Positions 8,202 through 18,007 are shown, numbered from the stretch's first letter. The stretch: DNA of 18,456 nucleotides from an uncultured Collinsella sp. (GCA_902470345.1 CABRGB010000034.1:1-18456); one strand, 5' to 3'. Translations and numbers: made by a program. The notes: generated from the letters alone by a model not told the origin.

Positions 8202-8229
8202 GTGTTACGAATCTGACAATACGTAACAC
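8202..8229. promoter_or_regulatory. NikR-type operator GTGTTAC-N14-GTAACAC
   Basis: A perfect inverted repeat, GTGTTACG (8202-8209) and CGTAACAC (8222-8229), sits just downstream of the predicted start of transcription. Written as GTGTTAC-N14-GTAACAC it matches the NikR-binding consensus I recall from delta-proteobacteria, which allows 13 or 14 spacer bases. NikR is a nickel-responsive ribbon-helix-helix repressor. A roadblock position after the start site fits repression of nickel uptake when nickel is plentiful. No nikR gene is in the window. Confidence 0.6.
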
Positions 8230-8286
8230 TGGCAAGGTGATTTAAGCGGCGTTGCAATTCCGTGTGCCGATAACCGGGAGGCGTAC

Positions 8287-9372
8287 ATGCACATTCCAGA
8301 TAATTATCTGTCCCCGCAGACCGATGCCGTCATGGCGGTGGCGATGGTGCCCGTTTGGGTCCACTGCATCAAGAAGGTGCGCGCCACGCTCGATCGCGAG
8401 CATATGGCTTTCCTGGGCATCTGCGCTGCATTCTCCTTCCTACTTATGATGTTCAACGTGCCGCTGCCCGGCGGTACCACTGGTCACGCCGTCGGCGGCG
8501 CGCTCATCGCGCTGCTGCTGGGCCCGGAGGCCGCGGCCATCGCGGTTTCGGTCGCGCTGGCGCTGCAGGCGCTGCTGTTTGGCGACGGCGGCGTTCTGTC
8601 CTTTGGCGCCAACTGCTTTAACATGGCCTTTGTGCTGCCGTTTGCCGCTGCTATCGTGTTCCGTGCGCTCAACAGCCGTCTGCACGACAAGAGCTGGGGC
8701 ACCTCGGTTTCTGCCATCGTAAGCGGCTGGGTCGGCCTGTGCCTGGCGGCCCTGTGCGCAGCGATCGAGTTTGGTATTCAGCCGATGCTCTTCACGAATG
8801 CTTCGGGCGCTCCGCTGTACTGCCCCTTTCCGTTGTCTGTGGCTATTCCGGCCATGTTGATCCCGCATATGCTGGTTGCCGGCGTGGTCGAGGGCGTGGC
8901 GACGGCTGCGATCTACGGTTTCATTAAGAAGACGGCACCGAGCATTATCGTCGGACCCGAGGCCGTCGATGGCCAGCTTGCTGCCGAGGGCGCTGCCGCC
9001 AAGAAGACCTCGCTGGTCCCCACGCTCATCTTGGTTGCCATGCTTGTCGTGGCCACGCCGCTGGGCCTGCTGGCCGCGGGTGACGCCTGGGGTGAGTGGG
9101 ACGCCGAGGGCGCCGCGACCGCCGTTCAGGAGGCTGGCGACGACAGCCTGCAGGCTTCGGTCGGTCTCGACACCCCGACCTTTGCCGACGCGCTCCCCAC
9201 GGGCGATTATCTGCAGGCCTATTCCGAGGAGCAGGGCCTTGGCTTTGCCGGCCAGGCCGCGATGTATATTCTTTCGGGCGTGATTGGCGTGGCGGTGCTC
9301 ACCATCGCATTCCGCCTGGTCTCGCTGACGGTCAAGGAAAGCGGTGCTCATGGCAATAGCCGAGCTGCCTAG
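8287..9372 (+). CDS. ECF transporter substrate-binding M component with fused N-like tail (NikMN/CbiM type)
   Basis: This is the membrane S component that captures Ni2+ or Co2+ for an energy-coupling-factor transporter. The 361-residue product starts MHIPDNYLSP. The free N-terminus and His2 of this family bind the metal, and the MHIP form resembles NikM more than CbiM (MHIM). The ATG at 8287 (SD GGGAGG at 8276-8281) is therefore certain. Conserved PLPGGTTGHAVGG (59-71) and LLFGDGGVLSFGANCFNMAF (97-116) follow among about six membrane helices. After residue 240 a second block begins, with a helix, TPLGLLAAGDAWGEW (257-271), a long outside loop and a last helix (about 325-345); this resembles the N component fused to M. 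Nickel is favoured by the NikR-like operator and by the absence of a cobalamin riboswitch upstream. Cobalt is the alternative. Confidence 0.88.
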   Translation: MHIPDNYLSPQTDAVMAVAMVPVWVHCIKKVRATLDREHMAFLGICAAFSFLLMMFNVPLPGGTTGHAVGGALIALLLGPEAAAIAVSVALALQALLFGDGGVLSFGANCFNMAFVLPFAAAIVFRALNSRLHDKSWGTSVSAIVSGWVGLCLAALCAAIEFGIQPMLFTNASGAPLYCPFPLSVAIPAMLIPHMLVAGVVEGVATAAIYGFIKKTAPSIIVGPEAVDGQLAAEGAAAKKTSLVPTLILVAMLVVATPLGLLAAGDAWGEWDAEGAATAVQEAGDDSLQASVGLDTPTFADALPTGDYLQAYSEEQGLGFAGQAAMYILSGVIGVAVLTIAFRLVSLTVKESGAHGNSRAA

Positions 9373-10186
9373 CTGGCTTGCGGTCGAGCAGCGTTACGAG
9401 CCCGCGGGGGCTCGGCATCGTGTGATGCAAAAGAATGTTCTGCACCTGGCGAGCCTGCTTGAGCGGGTTCGCCTGGGTGGAGGCGCGCACGAGGGCGGGT
9501 CGATGGTCGACCGCGCCCTTTCTTGCGTTTCGGCTCCGGTGCGCCTGGTGGGGATGTTCGTTTGCGTCCTGTGCGTGTGCCTGACGCAGAGCCCGCTGTA
9601 CCTGATGTTGATGGCGGCTATCGCGTTGGTGCTGGTCGCGGTGCGCCCCGTACGCGGGCTGCGGGCAACCTTTGTGCCGGCGCTTGGCGCTGCGGGGCTT
9701 GCGGTGATTCTGGCGCTGCCTGCCCTGCTGCTGGACACTTCTGCCGCGGGTGCCATGCTCAAGATTGCGCTCAAGACCTTCATTAATGTGTCGCTGGTGC
9801 TGGGCGTTTCGTGGACCCTCACGTGGAGCCGCATGTCGGCGGCGCTTAAGATGCTGCATCTACCCGACGAAGTTATCTTTACGTTTGATATGGCGCTCAA
9901 GCACATCGAGGTGCTGGGTCGCACGGCGCACGATCTGTGTGAATCGGTCATGCTGCGCAGCGTGGGTCGTGCGCCTGCGGGTTTTTCGCGCACCGACTCG
10001 CTGGCGGGTATCATGGGCATGACCTTTATCAAGGCGATGGAATGCAGCCGCGCGATGGACGAGGCTATGCTGTGCCGCGGCTTTGCCGGTGCGTATCCGG
10101 CGCCCGCGCGCGCCGGGTTTGGCTGGCGTGATGCGGTCTATGCGGCCGGCGTGGCGCTGCTGGCAGTGTTGTGCGCCGTGCTGTAG
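9350..10186 (+). CDS. cbiQ: ECF transporter transmembrane T component (CbiQ/NikQ)
   Basis: This is the membrane coupling protein that links the M component to the ATPase. The 278-residue product has several hydrophobic segments (about 60-80, 84-100, 107-130, 138-158, 262-278) and a cytoplasmic helical region ending SRAMDEAMLCRGFAG (233-247). That segment corresponds to the EcfT coupling helix, with CRG in place of the usual Ala-Arg-Gly. The gene overlaps the end of the M gene by 23 nt, indicating translational coupling. The ATG at 9350 is chosen; GTG at 9344 in the same frame is equally near the AAGGAAA at 9334-9340 and would add two residues. Sequence divergence from textbook CbiQ is noticeable, but gene order and the coupling motif support the call. 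Confidence 0.85.
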   Translation: MAIAELPSWLAVEQRYEPAGARHRVMQKNVLHLASLLERVRLGGGAHEGGSMVDRALSCVSAPVRLVGMFVCVLCVCLTQSPLYLMLMAAIALVLVAVRPVRGLRATFVPALGAAGLAVILALPALLLDTSAAGAMLKIALKTFINVSLVLGVSWTLTWSRMSAALKMLHLPDEVIFTFDMALKHIEVLGRTAHDLCESVMLRSVGRAPAGFSRTDSLAGIMGMTFIKAMECSRAMDEAMLCRGFAGAYPAPARAGFGWRDAVYAAGVALLAVLCAVL

Positions 10187-10232
10187 GCGCTGCTGGTTCC
10201 GGCTGGGGATGCAACTAGGGAAGGGCGACGTT

Positions 10233-11003
10233 TTGGCAATCGATACAAATGGCGCGATGGGCGCGAGCGGTTCTGCTAACACCGAGGCCACGCCGCTCAT
10301 CGAGTTTCGCGACGTGGTGTTCTCCTATGCGGGGCATACGGTTGTCGATAGTGTGTCGTTGCAGGTCGATCGAGGTGAACTCGTTGCCCTGCTCGGTCCC
10401 AATGGCTGCGGTAAGACGACGATCATGCGCCTTATTAACGGCCTTGAACTCGCAAACGCAGGGGCATACCTGTTCGACGGGCACGTGATCGATGCGGCAT
10501 TTCTAAAGGATTCCGCGGCCGCTCAGCGTTTTCATCAGCGCGTGGGCTTTGTGTTCCAGAATGCCGACGCCCAGCTGTTCTGCGCTACGGTGGGTGAGGA
10601 AGTTGCTTTTGGTCCCGCGCAGATGGGGCTGCCGGCAGACGAGCTCGAGCGCCGCGTGCACGATGCCATGGGGCTGTTCCAGGTTGCCGACCTTGCCGAC
10701 GCCTCGCCCTATCAGCTCTCGGGCGGGCAAAAGAAGCGCGTTGCGCTGGCTGCGGTGGTGTCGATGAACCCGGATATCTTGGTCCTCGACGAGCCTACCA
10801 ATGGGCTCGACGAGGATTCATGCGACATCGTGGTCAACTTCTTGCTGGCCTACGTCGCGGCGGGTAAGACGGTCTTGATGAGCACACATCACCAGGATTT
10901 GGTGCGACGCCTGGATGCCCGCGCCATCTATATCGATCGATATCACCATGTGGTCGAGGCGCCTTCGCCGTCGTATGGAACCGAAAGCGGTGCTACGGAC
11001 TAG
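10233..11003 (+). CDS. cbiO: ECF transporter ATP-binding A component (CbiO/NikO)
   Basis: This ABC ATPase powers the ECF metal transporter. With the chosen start the product is 256 residues and has Walker A GPNGCGKT (55-62), the Q-loop FVFQNADAQLF (Gln109), the signature LSGGQ (162-166), Walker B ILVLDE (182-187) and the H-loop STHH (His219). The VFQNADAQLF and VAFGP stretches are typical of the ECF/CbiO subgroup. The start is a TTG at 10233, preceded by AGGGAAGG at 10217-10224 (8-nt gap). An ATG at 10209 lacks a good ribosome site, and an ATG at 10257 would leave the family fold intact but also lacks one. It lies 46 bp after cbiQ and closes the M-Q-O operon. A single ATPase gene implies a homodimer, as in group I ECF transporters. 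Confidence 0.93.
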   Translation: MAIDTNGAMGASGSANTEATPLIEFRDVVFSYAGHTVVDSVSLQVDRGELVALLGPNGCGKTTIMRLINGLELANAGAYLFDGHVIDAAFLKDSAAAQRFHQRVGFVFQNADAQLFCATVGEEVAFGPAQMGLPADELERRVHDAMGLFQVADLADASPYQLSGGQKKRVALAAVVSMNPDILVLDEPTNGLDEDSCDIVVNFLLAYVAAGKTVLMSTHHQDLVRRLDARAIYIDRYHHVVEAPSPSYGTESGATD

Positions 11004-11048
11004 TTGCTGCGTAGAGCGTGCGTAGCCGCCCGCGCGGCTTTGCCGTGA

Positions 11049-11057
11049 TGGTATAGT
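11049..11057 (+). promoter_or_regulatory. Candidate extended -10 promoter for the phospholipase C-like gene
   Basis: TG-G-TATAGT (11049-11057) matches an extended -10 element. It would give a leader of about 20 nt before the ATG at 11083 and suggests the gene is not simply the last cistron of the metal-transporter operon. No clear -35 box is seen. Confidence 0.4.
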
Positions 11058-11082
11058 TATCCAGGTTTTTATGGGGGTGGCT

Positions 11083-11931
11083 ATGCCAAGCTGGAACATT
11101 CATATCGCTCAGACGGAGCGTTTGCTGGAGCGCACTGGTGCGCTTGCCAAGAGCGTGCGCGACCGCAATGCCTTTTTGTTTGGCTGCGTGGTTCCGGATA
11201 TCTTTGTGGGCTATATGGTCCCTGGCATCGCCGATCCCATCCCGTACCGCATTACGCACTTTGCAAAGCCCGAGCCCATCCCTAAGCCTCGTGAGCATGA
11301 GTTCTGGGATGCCTATGTGGTGCCGTTGCTTAAAAGTTCGCCCACCGGTGCACCGGCCGCGGCGACCTCGATTATCGAGGAACGCGAGCGACTGAACCGC
11401 GTGCACTATCCCCAGCGCTACAAGGATGCCGAGCCGGTTGCCGGTCCCGGCGCCTGTGAGTTCTCGCTTGCGTCCGAAGATGTGGCGCAGTCGCTGCTCG
11501 ATTTAACACTGGGCGTCTGGTCGCATCTGGTGGCCGATACCGTATGGAATACGCGCGTGAATCAGTACCTGGAGGCGCACGGCGGCAAGCCGTGTGAGGA
11601 GTTCCGCATTAAAAAGCAGGGCGATTTTGACTGGTTTGGCAAGACGCTCGGCATTGTTTCCATCCCGCGTGCGACCGATCGCCTGTATACCGCTGCGACG
11701 CGTTTTGGGCAGTATCCCATCCATAAGGAGTATGTGCTCAAGACCATCGGCGTCATGCACGAGATCGTGCGCGAAAACCCCGGCGAGCCCGATCATCCGC
11801 CGTATCGCCTGCTAACCGAGGAGTTCTTCGACGCAACGTTTACCGAGGTCATCGAGCTGACCGAGGCGGGATTTGCGGCTCGCGTTGCTGCTTCTGACGT
11901 TCCCGCAGTCCCTCTGATCGCTAGCTGCTAG
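11083..11931 (+). CDS. Zinc-dependent phospholipase C-like protein (PF00882-type)
   Basis: The 282-residue product begins MPSWNIHIAQTERLL. This, with the spaced candidate metal ligands His7, Asp39 (in VVPDIF), His59 and the H-L-V-A-D motif GVWSHLVAD (His148, Asp152), resembles the zinc-dependent phospholipase C / S1-P1 nuclease-like family PF00882. No signal peptide is present, unlike secreted phospholipases, so this is probably a cytoplasmic relative of unknown substrate. The ATG at 11083 gives the family-typical MPSWNIH start and has GGGGG at 11073-11077. The ATG at 11071 in the same frame would add four residues and destroy that ribosome site. It begins 79 bp after cbiO and ends overlapping the convergent gene. 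Enzyme activity is unproven; the family call is moderately secure. Confidence 0.65.
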   Translation: MPSWNIHIAQTERLLERTGALAKSVRDRNAFLFGCVVPDIFVGYMVPGIADPIPYRITHFAKPEPIPKPREHEFWDAYVVPLLKSSPTGAPAAATSIIEERERLNRVHYPQRYKDAEPVAGPGACEFSLASEDVAQSLLDLTLGVWSHLVADTVWNTRVNQYLEAHGGKPCEEFRIKKQGDFDWFGKTLGIVSIPRATDRLYTAATRFGQYPIHKEYVLKTIGVMHEIVRENPGEPDHPPYRLLTEEFFDATFTEVIELTEAGFAARVAASDVPAVPLIASC

Positions 11932-13001
11932 CCGGCCGGCTTAACGGAGAACAGTTCATCCCAATTGACCAACAGCTCCCGCCGCAGGGCATCTTCGGTG
12001 GTGCGTTCCTGATCGGTCTTTGGGATGTAGGGGAGCCCCGCCTTTTTATGAATGAGCTCGGCGATGTTGTTAAAGCTCTTCGTGTCCTTGATCTGGTCGT
12101 AGGTTATCTGGATAACGTCATAACCCATGCTTGTGAGGGACGTGGTGCGTTCGGCATCGGAGAGGCTTGCGGCTTCGCTGTCATGGGCGGAGCGGCCTTG
12201 GCATTCCAGAATGACGCCCATGCTGTCGGTGCTGCTCTCTATGAGGATATCGGCGTAGCAGCAGGTTTTGTCATACAGTGAGCGCGCGGCGTTGCTGAGT
12301 GGGATGCGCACGTTGTTTGCGATGTTGATGCCCATGCCGCCCTCGTCGCGGGGGAGCGAGACGAGCATGGAGGTCTGTACTTCGAAGGGCGAGGCAGTTT
12401 GCCCCGTCATGCGTTTTGCGGCCCAACGGAGTTGTTTGACGCCGCGCAGGCCTGCGGCCTGCTTGGCGAACGTGGCGATATCCGCTGCGGAAAGAAGCGG
12501 CGTGCGCTTCCACAGGTTAGTGCCATTGCCCTTGGTGTCGACAACACGCTCCCAGCCGCAGTTGGGTGGAATGAGCTTAAGCGAAATAGCTTCATCGAGT
12601 TGTTGTTGTGTTCGCTCGCAGGGCTTAAACACTGCAAAGGAGCTGCACATCTCGTAGCAAGCCATGAGTAACTGGTTGCGTGAAACCTGCGTAGCAAGGT
12701 TGAGCAGCGTGAACTCCGGTGACGTGACATCAAACCCATGTTCAGTCTGCCTAAACGACCCCGGAGGTGGATCTTGGGTCAGGAGGTGCGATTTAAACAG
12801 GCTTCGCGACCCGGATTGTGCCCGAGTGAATACAAGCCGGTGAAGCGGTGCGTGAAGCAGGTCTTTTACAACTGCATGACTTCCGAGGCCGCAACATCTG
12901 CGATCCATATTGCTAAGGCTAATGGCGGGGTAAAGGCCTAATACCTGCGGCGGGATACGGTGATAGTAAAAAGCGGATTGACCGCATAGCGTCAGGTCCA
13001 T
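11928..13001 (-). CDS. Orphan protein with putative C-terminal VSR/DUF559-like PD-(D/E)XK nuclease domain
   Basis: I do not recognise a named family. The 357-residue product starts at the ATG at 12999-13001 (MDLTLCGQSAFYYHRIPPQV), which has a perfect AGGAGG five bases upstream (13007-13012). The frame is open 40 codons further, but that extension lacks a ribosome site. The N-terminal two thirds look like a helical, possibly DNA-binding region. The end (about 248-320) reads as a nuclease core: ADILIE (Asp251), then VILECQGRSAH (Glu266, Gln268, His273), then a D-x-x-R-like SLSDAERTTSL and GYDVIQITYDQI. This matches the D, E-x-K/Q, H, strand order of very-short-patch or DUF559-type nucleases, although Gln replaces the usual Lys. 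Local G+C (30/60 at 12601-12660) is below the neighbours, hinting at transfer. A defence or AbiEi-like role is only a guess. Confidence 0.7.
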   Translation of the reverse strand: MDLTLCGQSAFYYHRIPPQVLGLYPAISLSNMDRRCCGLGSHAVVKDLLHAPLHRLVFTRAQSGSRSLFKSHLLTQDPPPGSFRQTEHGFDVTSPEFTLLNLATQVSRNQLLMACYEMCSSFAVFKPCERTQQQLDEAISLKLIPPNCGWERVVDTKGNGTNLWKRTPLLSAADIATFAKQAAGLRGVKQLRWAAKRMTGQTASPFEVQTSMLVSLPRDEGGMGINIANNVRIPLSNAARSLYDKTCCYADILIESSTDSMGVILECQGRSAHDSEAASLSDAERTTSLTSMGYDVIQITYDQIKDTKSFNNIAELIHKKAGLPYIPKTDQERTTEDALRRELLVNWDELFSVKPAG

Positions 13002-13052
13002 GACGTCCTCCTGGTCGAAATGTGCTTTTGGACCGTGCGATACCAGCGTCAA

Positions 13053-13180
13053 TTCGGAAGTATGCGGCAAAAACTGAACCCTGTGAGCAGACCTGGCTTT
13101 TGAGCCTAGTTTATCAGGCATTTTATTACGAAAAAACGGGGTGTGCTCGGAGGTCTCAGAATTTGCCGCATACTTCCGAA
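13053..13180. repeat. MITE-like element with long terminal inverted repeats
   Basis: TTCGGAAGTATGCGGCAAA (13053-13071) recurs exactly inverted at 13162-13180 (19 of 19). The similarity continues inward for about 20 more bases with scattered mismatches. The whole 128-bp unit has no coding frame, and its centre is AT-rich (about 13095-13135). It is too short for a transposase and fits a miniature inverted-repeat element or a structured RNA. It lies in the 422-bp gene-free stretch 13002-13423. Apart from this element and the pyk terminator, I see nothing definite there; 13181-13350 is AT-rich with no recognised signal. Confidence 0.7.
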
Positions 13181-13354
13181 AACGCGGTCGATTTTGACTT
13201 TGCTAAAACGATTTATCAGCCCTGCGTGAGGTGTGGGTTTGCCACCGGGCGAACACTTTTAGCGCTTGGGGCTTTATTTTTTGGCCTCGAAGGGTGGATT
13301 TCGCGCTTTTGGTAAAGAAATGAGTGCGTGTTTTGCCGCGCGCCGGCATTGACG

Positions 13355-13395
13355 CAAAGAAAAGGGTCCGGAAGGCGAAGCCTTCCGGACCCTTT
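13355..13395 (-). terminator. Rho-independent terminator of pyk
   Basis: AAAGGGTCCGGAAGGC (13361-13376) and GCCTTCCGGACCCTTT (13380-13395) form a perfect 16-bp stem with a 3-nt loop. Read on the minus strand the stem runs into TTTTCTTT, 28 bp after the pyk stop codon. Confidence 0.88.
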
Positions 13396-13423
13396 GCAAT
13401 GCAAATCTGCTTGCAAGTGCGAT

Positions 13424-14884
13424 TTAGCGCACCTGAGCGACGTAAGCGACGTTGGTCGAGGAGACCTTGTCCTCGAGCTGGACGCTCATACGGGGATCGC
13501 CGGCGGTAGCGACGGTCAAATCGCCAGTCTTGACGTAGCCGAGCTCCTTGGCGGTCTCGATCGCCTTGACGATCGTGCCGTTGACGGTGCCCTGGGTAAT
13601 CTCTGCCTGGTGCGGGATGACGCCCCAGTACATGATCATCTGCTGGACGGCCCACTCGTGGCGGGAGAACGCGCAGATCGGCATGTTGGGACGGAAGTGC
13701 GAGATCAGGCGGGCAGTACGACCAGTGGTCGTCGGCACGGTGATGCACTTGGCGCCAACGGTGGTGGCCATGTTCACAGCGGACATACCCACAACGTTGT
13801 TGACGACGCGGGTGCCGTGAGCGTCAGCCGGAACCTCGAGCGGAGCGTGAGCCGGGAGGTACTTCTCGGTCTCGAGAGCGATGCTGGCCTGCATCTTGAC
13901 GGCCTCGACCGGGTACTTACCGGCAGCGGACTCGCCAGAGAGCATAACGGCGTCGGTGCCGTCGTAGATGGCGTTAGCAACGTCGGCAACCTCGGCGCGC
14001 GTCGGGCGCGGGTTCTGCTGCATGGAGTCGAGCATCTGCGTAGCGGTGATAACGGGCTTGTAGGCCGCGTTGCACTTAGCGATGATCTCCTTCTGGATGT
14101 GCGGAACGAGCTCGGGCTTGATCTCGATGCCCAGGTCGCCACGGGCGACCATGATGCCGTCGGAAGCCTCGAGAATCTCGTCGAAGTTCTCGACGCCCAG
14201 GGCGCACTCGATCTTCGGGAAGATCGTCACGTGCTCGCCACCGTTCTCGCGGCAAAGCTTGCGGATGCCGCGGACTGACTCGCCGTCACGGATGAAGGAA
14301 GCGGCGATGTAGTCGATGTTCTCGGTCAGGCCAAAGAGGATGTCCTGACGATCGCGCTCGGTGATGGCGGGCAGCGAGATGTTGACGTTGGGCATGTTGA
14401 CGCCCTTGCGCTCGCCGATCAGGCCGTCGTTCTTAACGACGCAGGTCATGTCCTGGCCGTCGACGGACTCGACCTCGAGGGCAACCAGGCCGTCATCGAT
14501 CAGGATGAGGGAGCCCTTCTCGACCTCGGAGGGCAGAGCCAGGTAGTCGAGGGAGATGTGCTCAGCGGTGCCGTGGAAATCCTCGGACGTGGGCTGAGCG
14601 GTGACGACGATCTTGTCGCCAGTCTTGACGGCAACCTTCTTGCCGTCGACCAGAAGGCCGGTGCGGACCTCGGGGCCCTTGGTGTCGAGCAGGATGCCGA
14701 CGGGCATACCGAGCTCCTTGGAAATACGACGGACGCGCTCGATGCGACCGTGGTGCTCGTCGTAGGATCCGTGCGAGAAGTTAAAACGGGCGACGTTCAT
14801 GCCCGCCTTGATCATCTCACGGATGGTCTCGTCGCTATCGCAGGCGGGACCCATGGTGCATACAATCTTGGTGCGCTTGTACAT
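13424..14884 (-). CDS. pyk: Pyruvate kinase
   Basis: Pyruvate kinase makes ATP and pyruvate from phosphoenolpyruvate and ADP in the last step of glycolysis. The 486-residue product has the family's normal length. Visible motifs are KIVCTMGPA at the start, NFSHGS (35-40), LDTKGPEVRTG (66-76), the catalytic region IFPKIE (221-226, Lys224 and metal ligand Glu226), MVARGDLGIE (245-254) and TATQMLDSM (280-288). Glu72 in TKGPE is the residue that marks K+-dependent enzymes, so potassium activation is inferred. The C-terminal domain (about 345-486) is complete and there is no extra phosphohistidine domain. The ATG at 14882-14884 has GGAGG five bases upstream. It is divergent from the P-type ATPase gene, has a TATAAT promoter element, and ends at a strong terminator. 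Confidence 0.97.
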   Translation of the reverse strand: MYKRTKIVCTMGPACDSDETIREMIKAGMNVARFNFSHGSYDEHHGRIERVRRISKELGMPVGILLDTKGPEVRTGLLVDGKKVAVKTGDKIVVTAQPTSEDFHGTAEHISLDYLALPSEVEKGSLILIDDGLVALEVESVDGQDMTCVVKNDGLIGERKGVNMPNVNISLPAITERDRQDILFGLTENIDYIAASFIRDGESVRGIRKLCRENGGEHVTIFPKIECALGVENFDEILEASDGIMVARGDLGIEIKPELVPHIQKEIIAKCNAAYKPVITATQMLDSMQQNPRPTRAEVADVANAIYDGTDAVMLSGESAAGKYPVEAVKMQASIALETEKYLPAHAPLEVPADAHGTRVVNNVVGMSAVNMATTVGAKCITVPTTTGRTARLISHFRPNMPICAFSRHEWAVQQMIMYWGVIPHQAEITQGTVNGTIVKAIETAKELGYVKTGDLTVATAGDPRMSVQLEDKVSSTNVAYVAQVR

Positions 14885-14947
14885 TCAGACCTCCATCTGA
14901 CATCGTCTTGCGCTGATAGATAAACCATAAGAAATAAAACTGAGATG

Positions 14948-14953
14948 ATTATA
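14948..14953 (-). promoter_or_regulatory. -10 element of the pyk promoter
   Basis: The minus strand reads a perfect TATAAT here, in an AT-rich stretch 64 bp before the pyk start codon. TTGGGG at 14973-14978 (minus strand) could be a weak -35 box with a 19-bp spacer. Confidence 0.5.
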
Positions 14954-15177
14954 ACGAAATGCCGACCGAATACCCCAAAAAATCGACCGTATGCCGAATT
15001 AGAAGTTCATTTTTTGCGAAAAAACGGTATATGCAAAAACTTTACCAACCGTTCTAACCGCTGCTATCTGGGCGATATTTCAGTTTGATGATGCGCCGAA
15101 GAAAAAACGTTTTATCAATGTTGAACATCACACTGTCTGCACCGTTGCGCCTGTGCCGTGTTTCCAGATGGAATGTT

Positions 15178-15207
15178 TTGGCTAGACGCGTCGCTTTGGG
15201 GTACCAT
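15178..15207 (+). promoter_or_regulatory. Candidate promoter of the P-type ATPase gene
   Basis: TTGGCT (15178-15183) and TACCAT (15202-15207) are spaced by 18 bp. Transcription would start near 15214, placing the whole two-hairpin leader (15222-15318) inside the mRNA. The remainder of the 441-bp gap between pyk and this gene (14954-15177) is AT-rich, with short A and T runs and no gene. Confidence 0.45.
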
Positions 15208-15221
15208 AGCTCCACTATCAA

Positions 15222-15318
15222 CTGCCGCTCAGCACGGCAGCCTTGATGAGCCCTTGCCCTTCTCCTGGGAATTATGATCGGGCATCAATCTGCTGAGTGG
15301 CCCGAATCCCAGGAGGGG
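15222..15318 (+). promoter_or_regulatory. Candidate RNA switch in the ATPase leader (kissing hairpins, buried ribosome site)
   Basis: Hairpin 1 is CTGCCG (15222-15227), loop CTCAGCA (15228-15234), CGGCAG (15235-15240). Hairpin 2 pairs CTCCTGGGA (15262-15270) with TCCCAGGAG (15307-15315), extended outward by one G-C and two G-U pairs, and inward by TCGGGC (15278-15283) with GCCCGA (15300-15305). Its right arm covers the entire Shine-Dalgarno AGGAGGGG (15311-15318). The 16-nt loop of hairpin 2 contains TGCTGAG (15291-15297), the exact complement of the hairpin 1 loop. A rival helix, TTGATG-AG-CCC (15243-15253) with GGGCATCAA (15280-15288), cannot coexist with the inner part of hairpin 2. Two exclusive folds that expose or hide the ribosome site suggest a translational riboswitch. 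The ligand is unknown; an ion is an obvious guess from the gene it controls. No known class was recognised. Confidence 0.6.
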
Positions 15319-15325
15319 ACTCTAT

Positions 15326-18007
<2,682 letters not shown>

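Noticed and set aside
8038..8286. Cobalamin riboswitch upstream of the metal transporter
   Set aside because: No B12-box-like sequence or multi-helix fold was found; the spacer is explained by a terminator, a promoter and the NikR-type inverted repeat.
13002..13121. 40-codon extension of the orphan nuclease-like gene
   Set aside because: The internal ATG at 12999-13001 has a perfect AGGAGG at the right distance, whereas the extension runs into the inverted-repeat element.
14980..15030. Possible second copy of the 13.05-13.2 kb repeat (shared CGGTCGATTTT and ACGGTATATGCAAAAACT-like text)
   Set aside because: Matches are only about 10 bases and patchy, so chance in AT-rich spacer DNA cannot be excluded.
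15208..15325. Mn2+ (yybP-ykoY) riboswitch before the P-type ATPase
   Set aside because: This class is common before such pumps, but I could not find its conserved loop sequences; the visible structure is a different two-hairpin arrangement.
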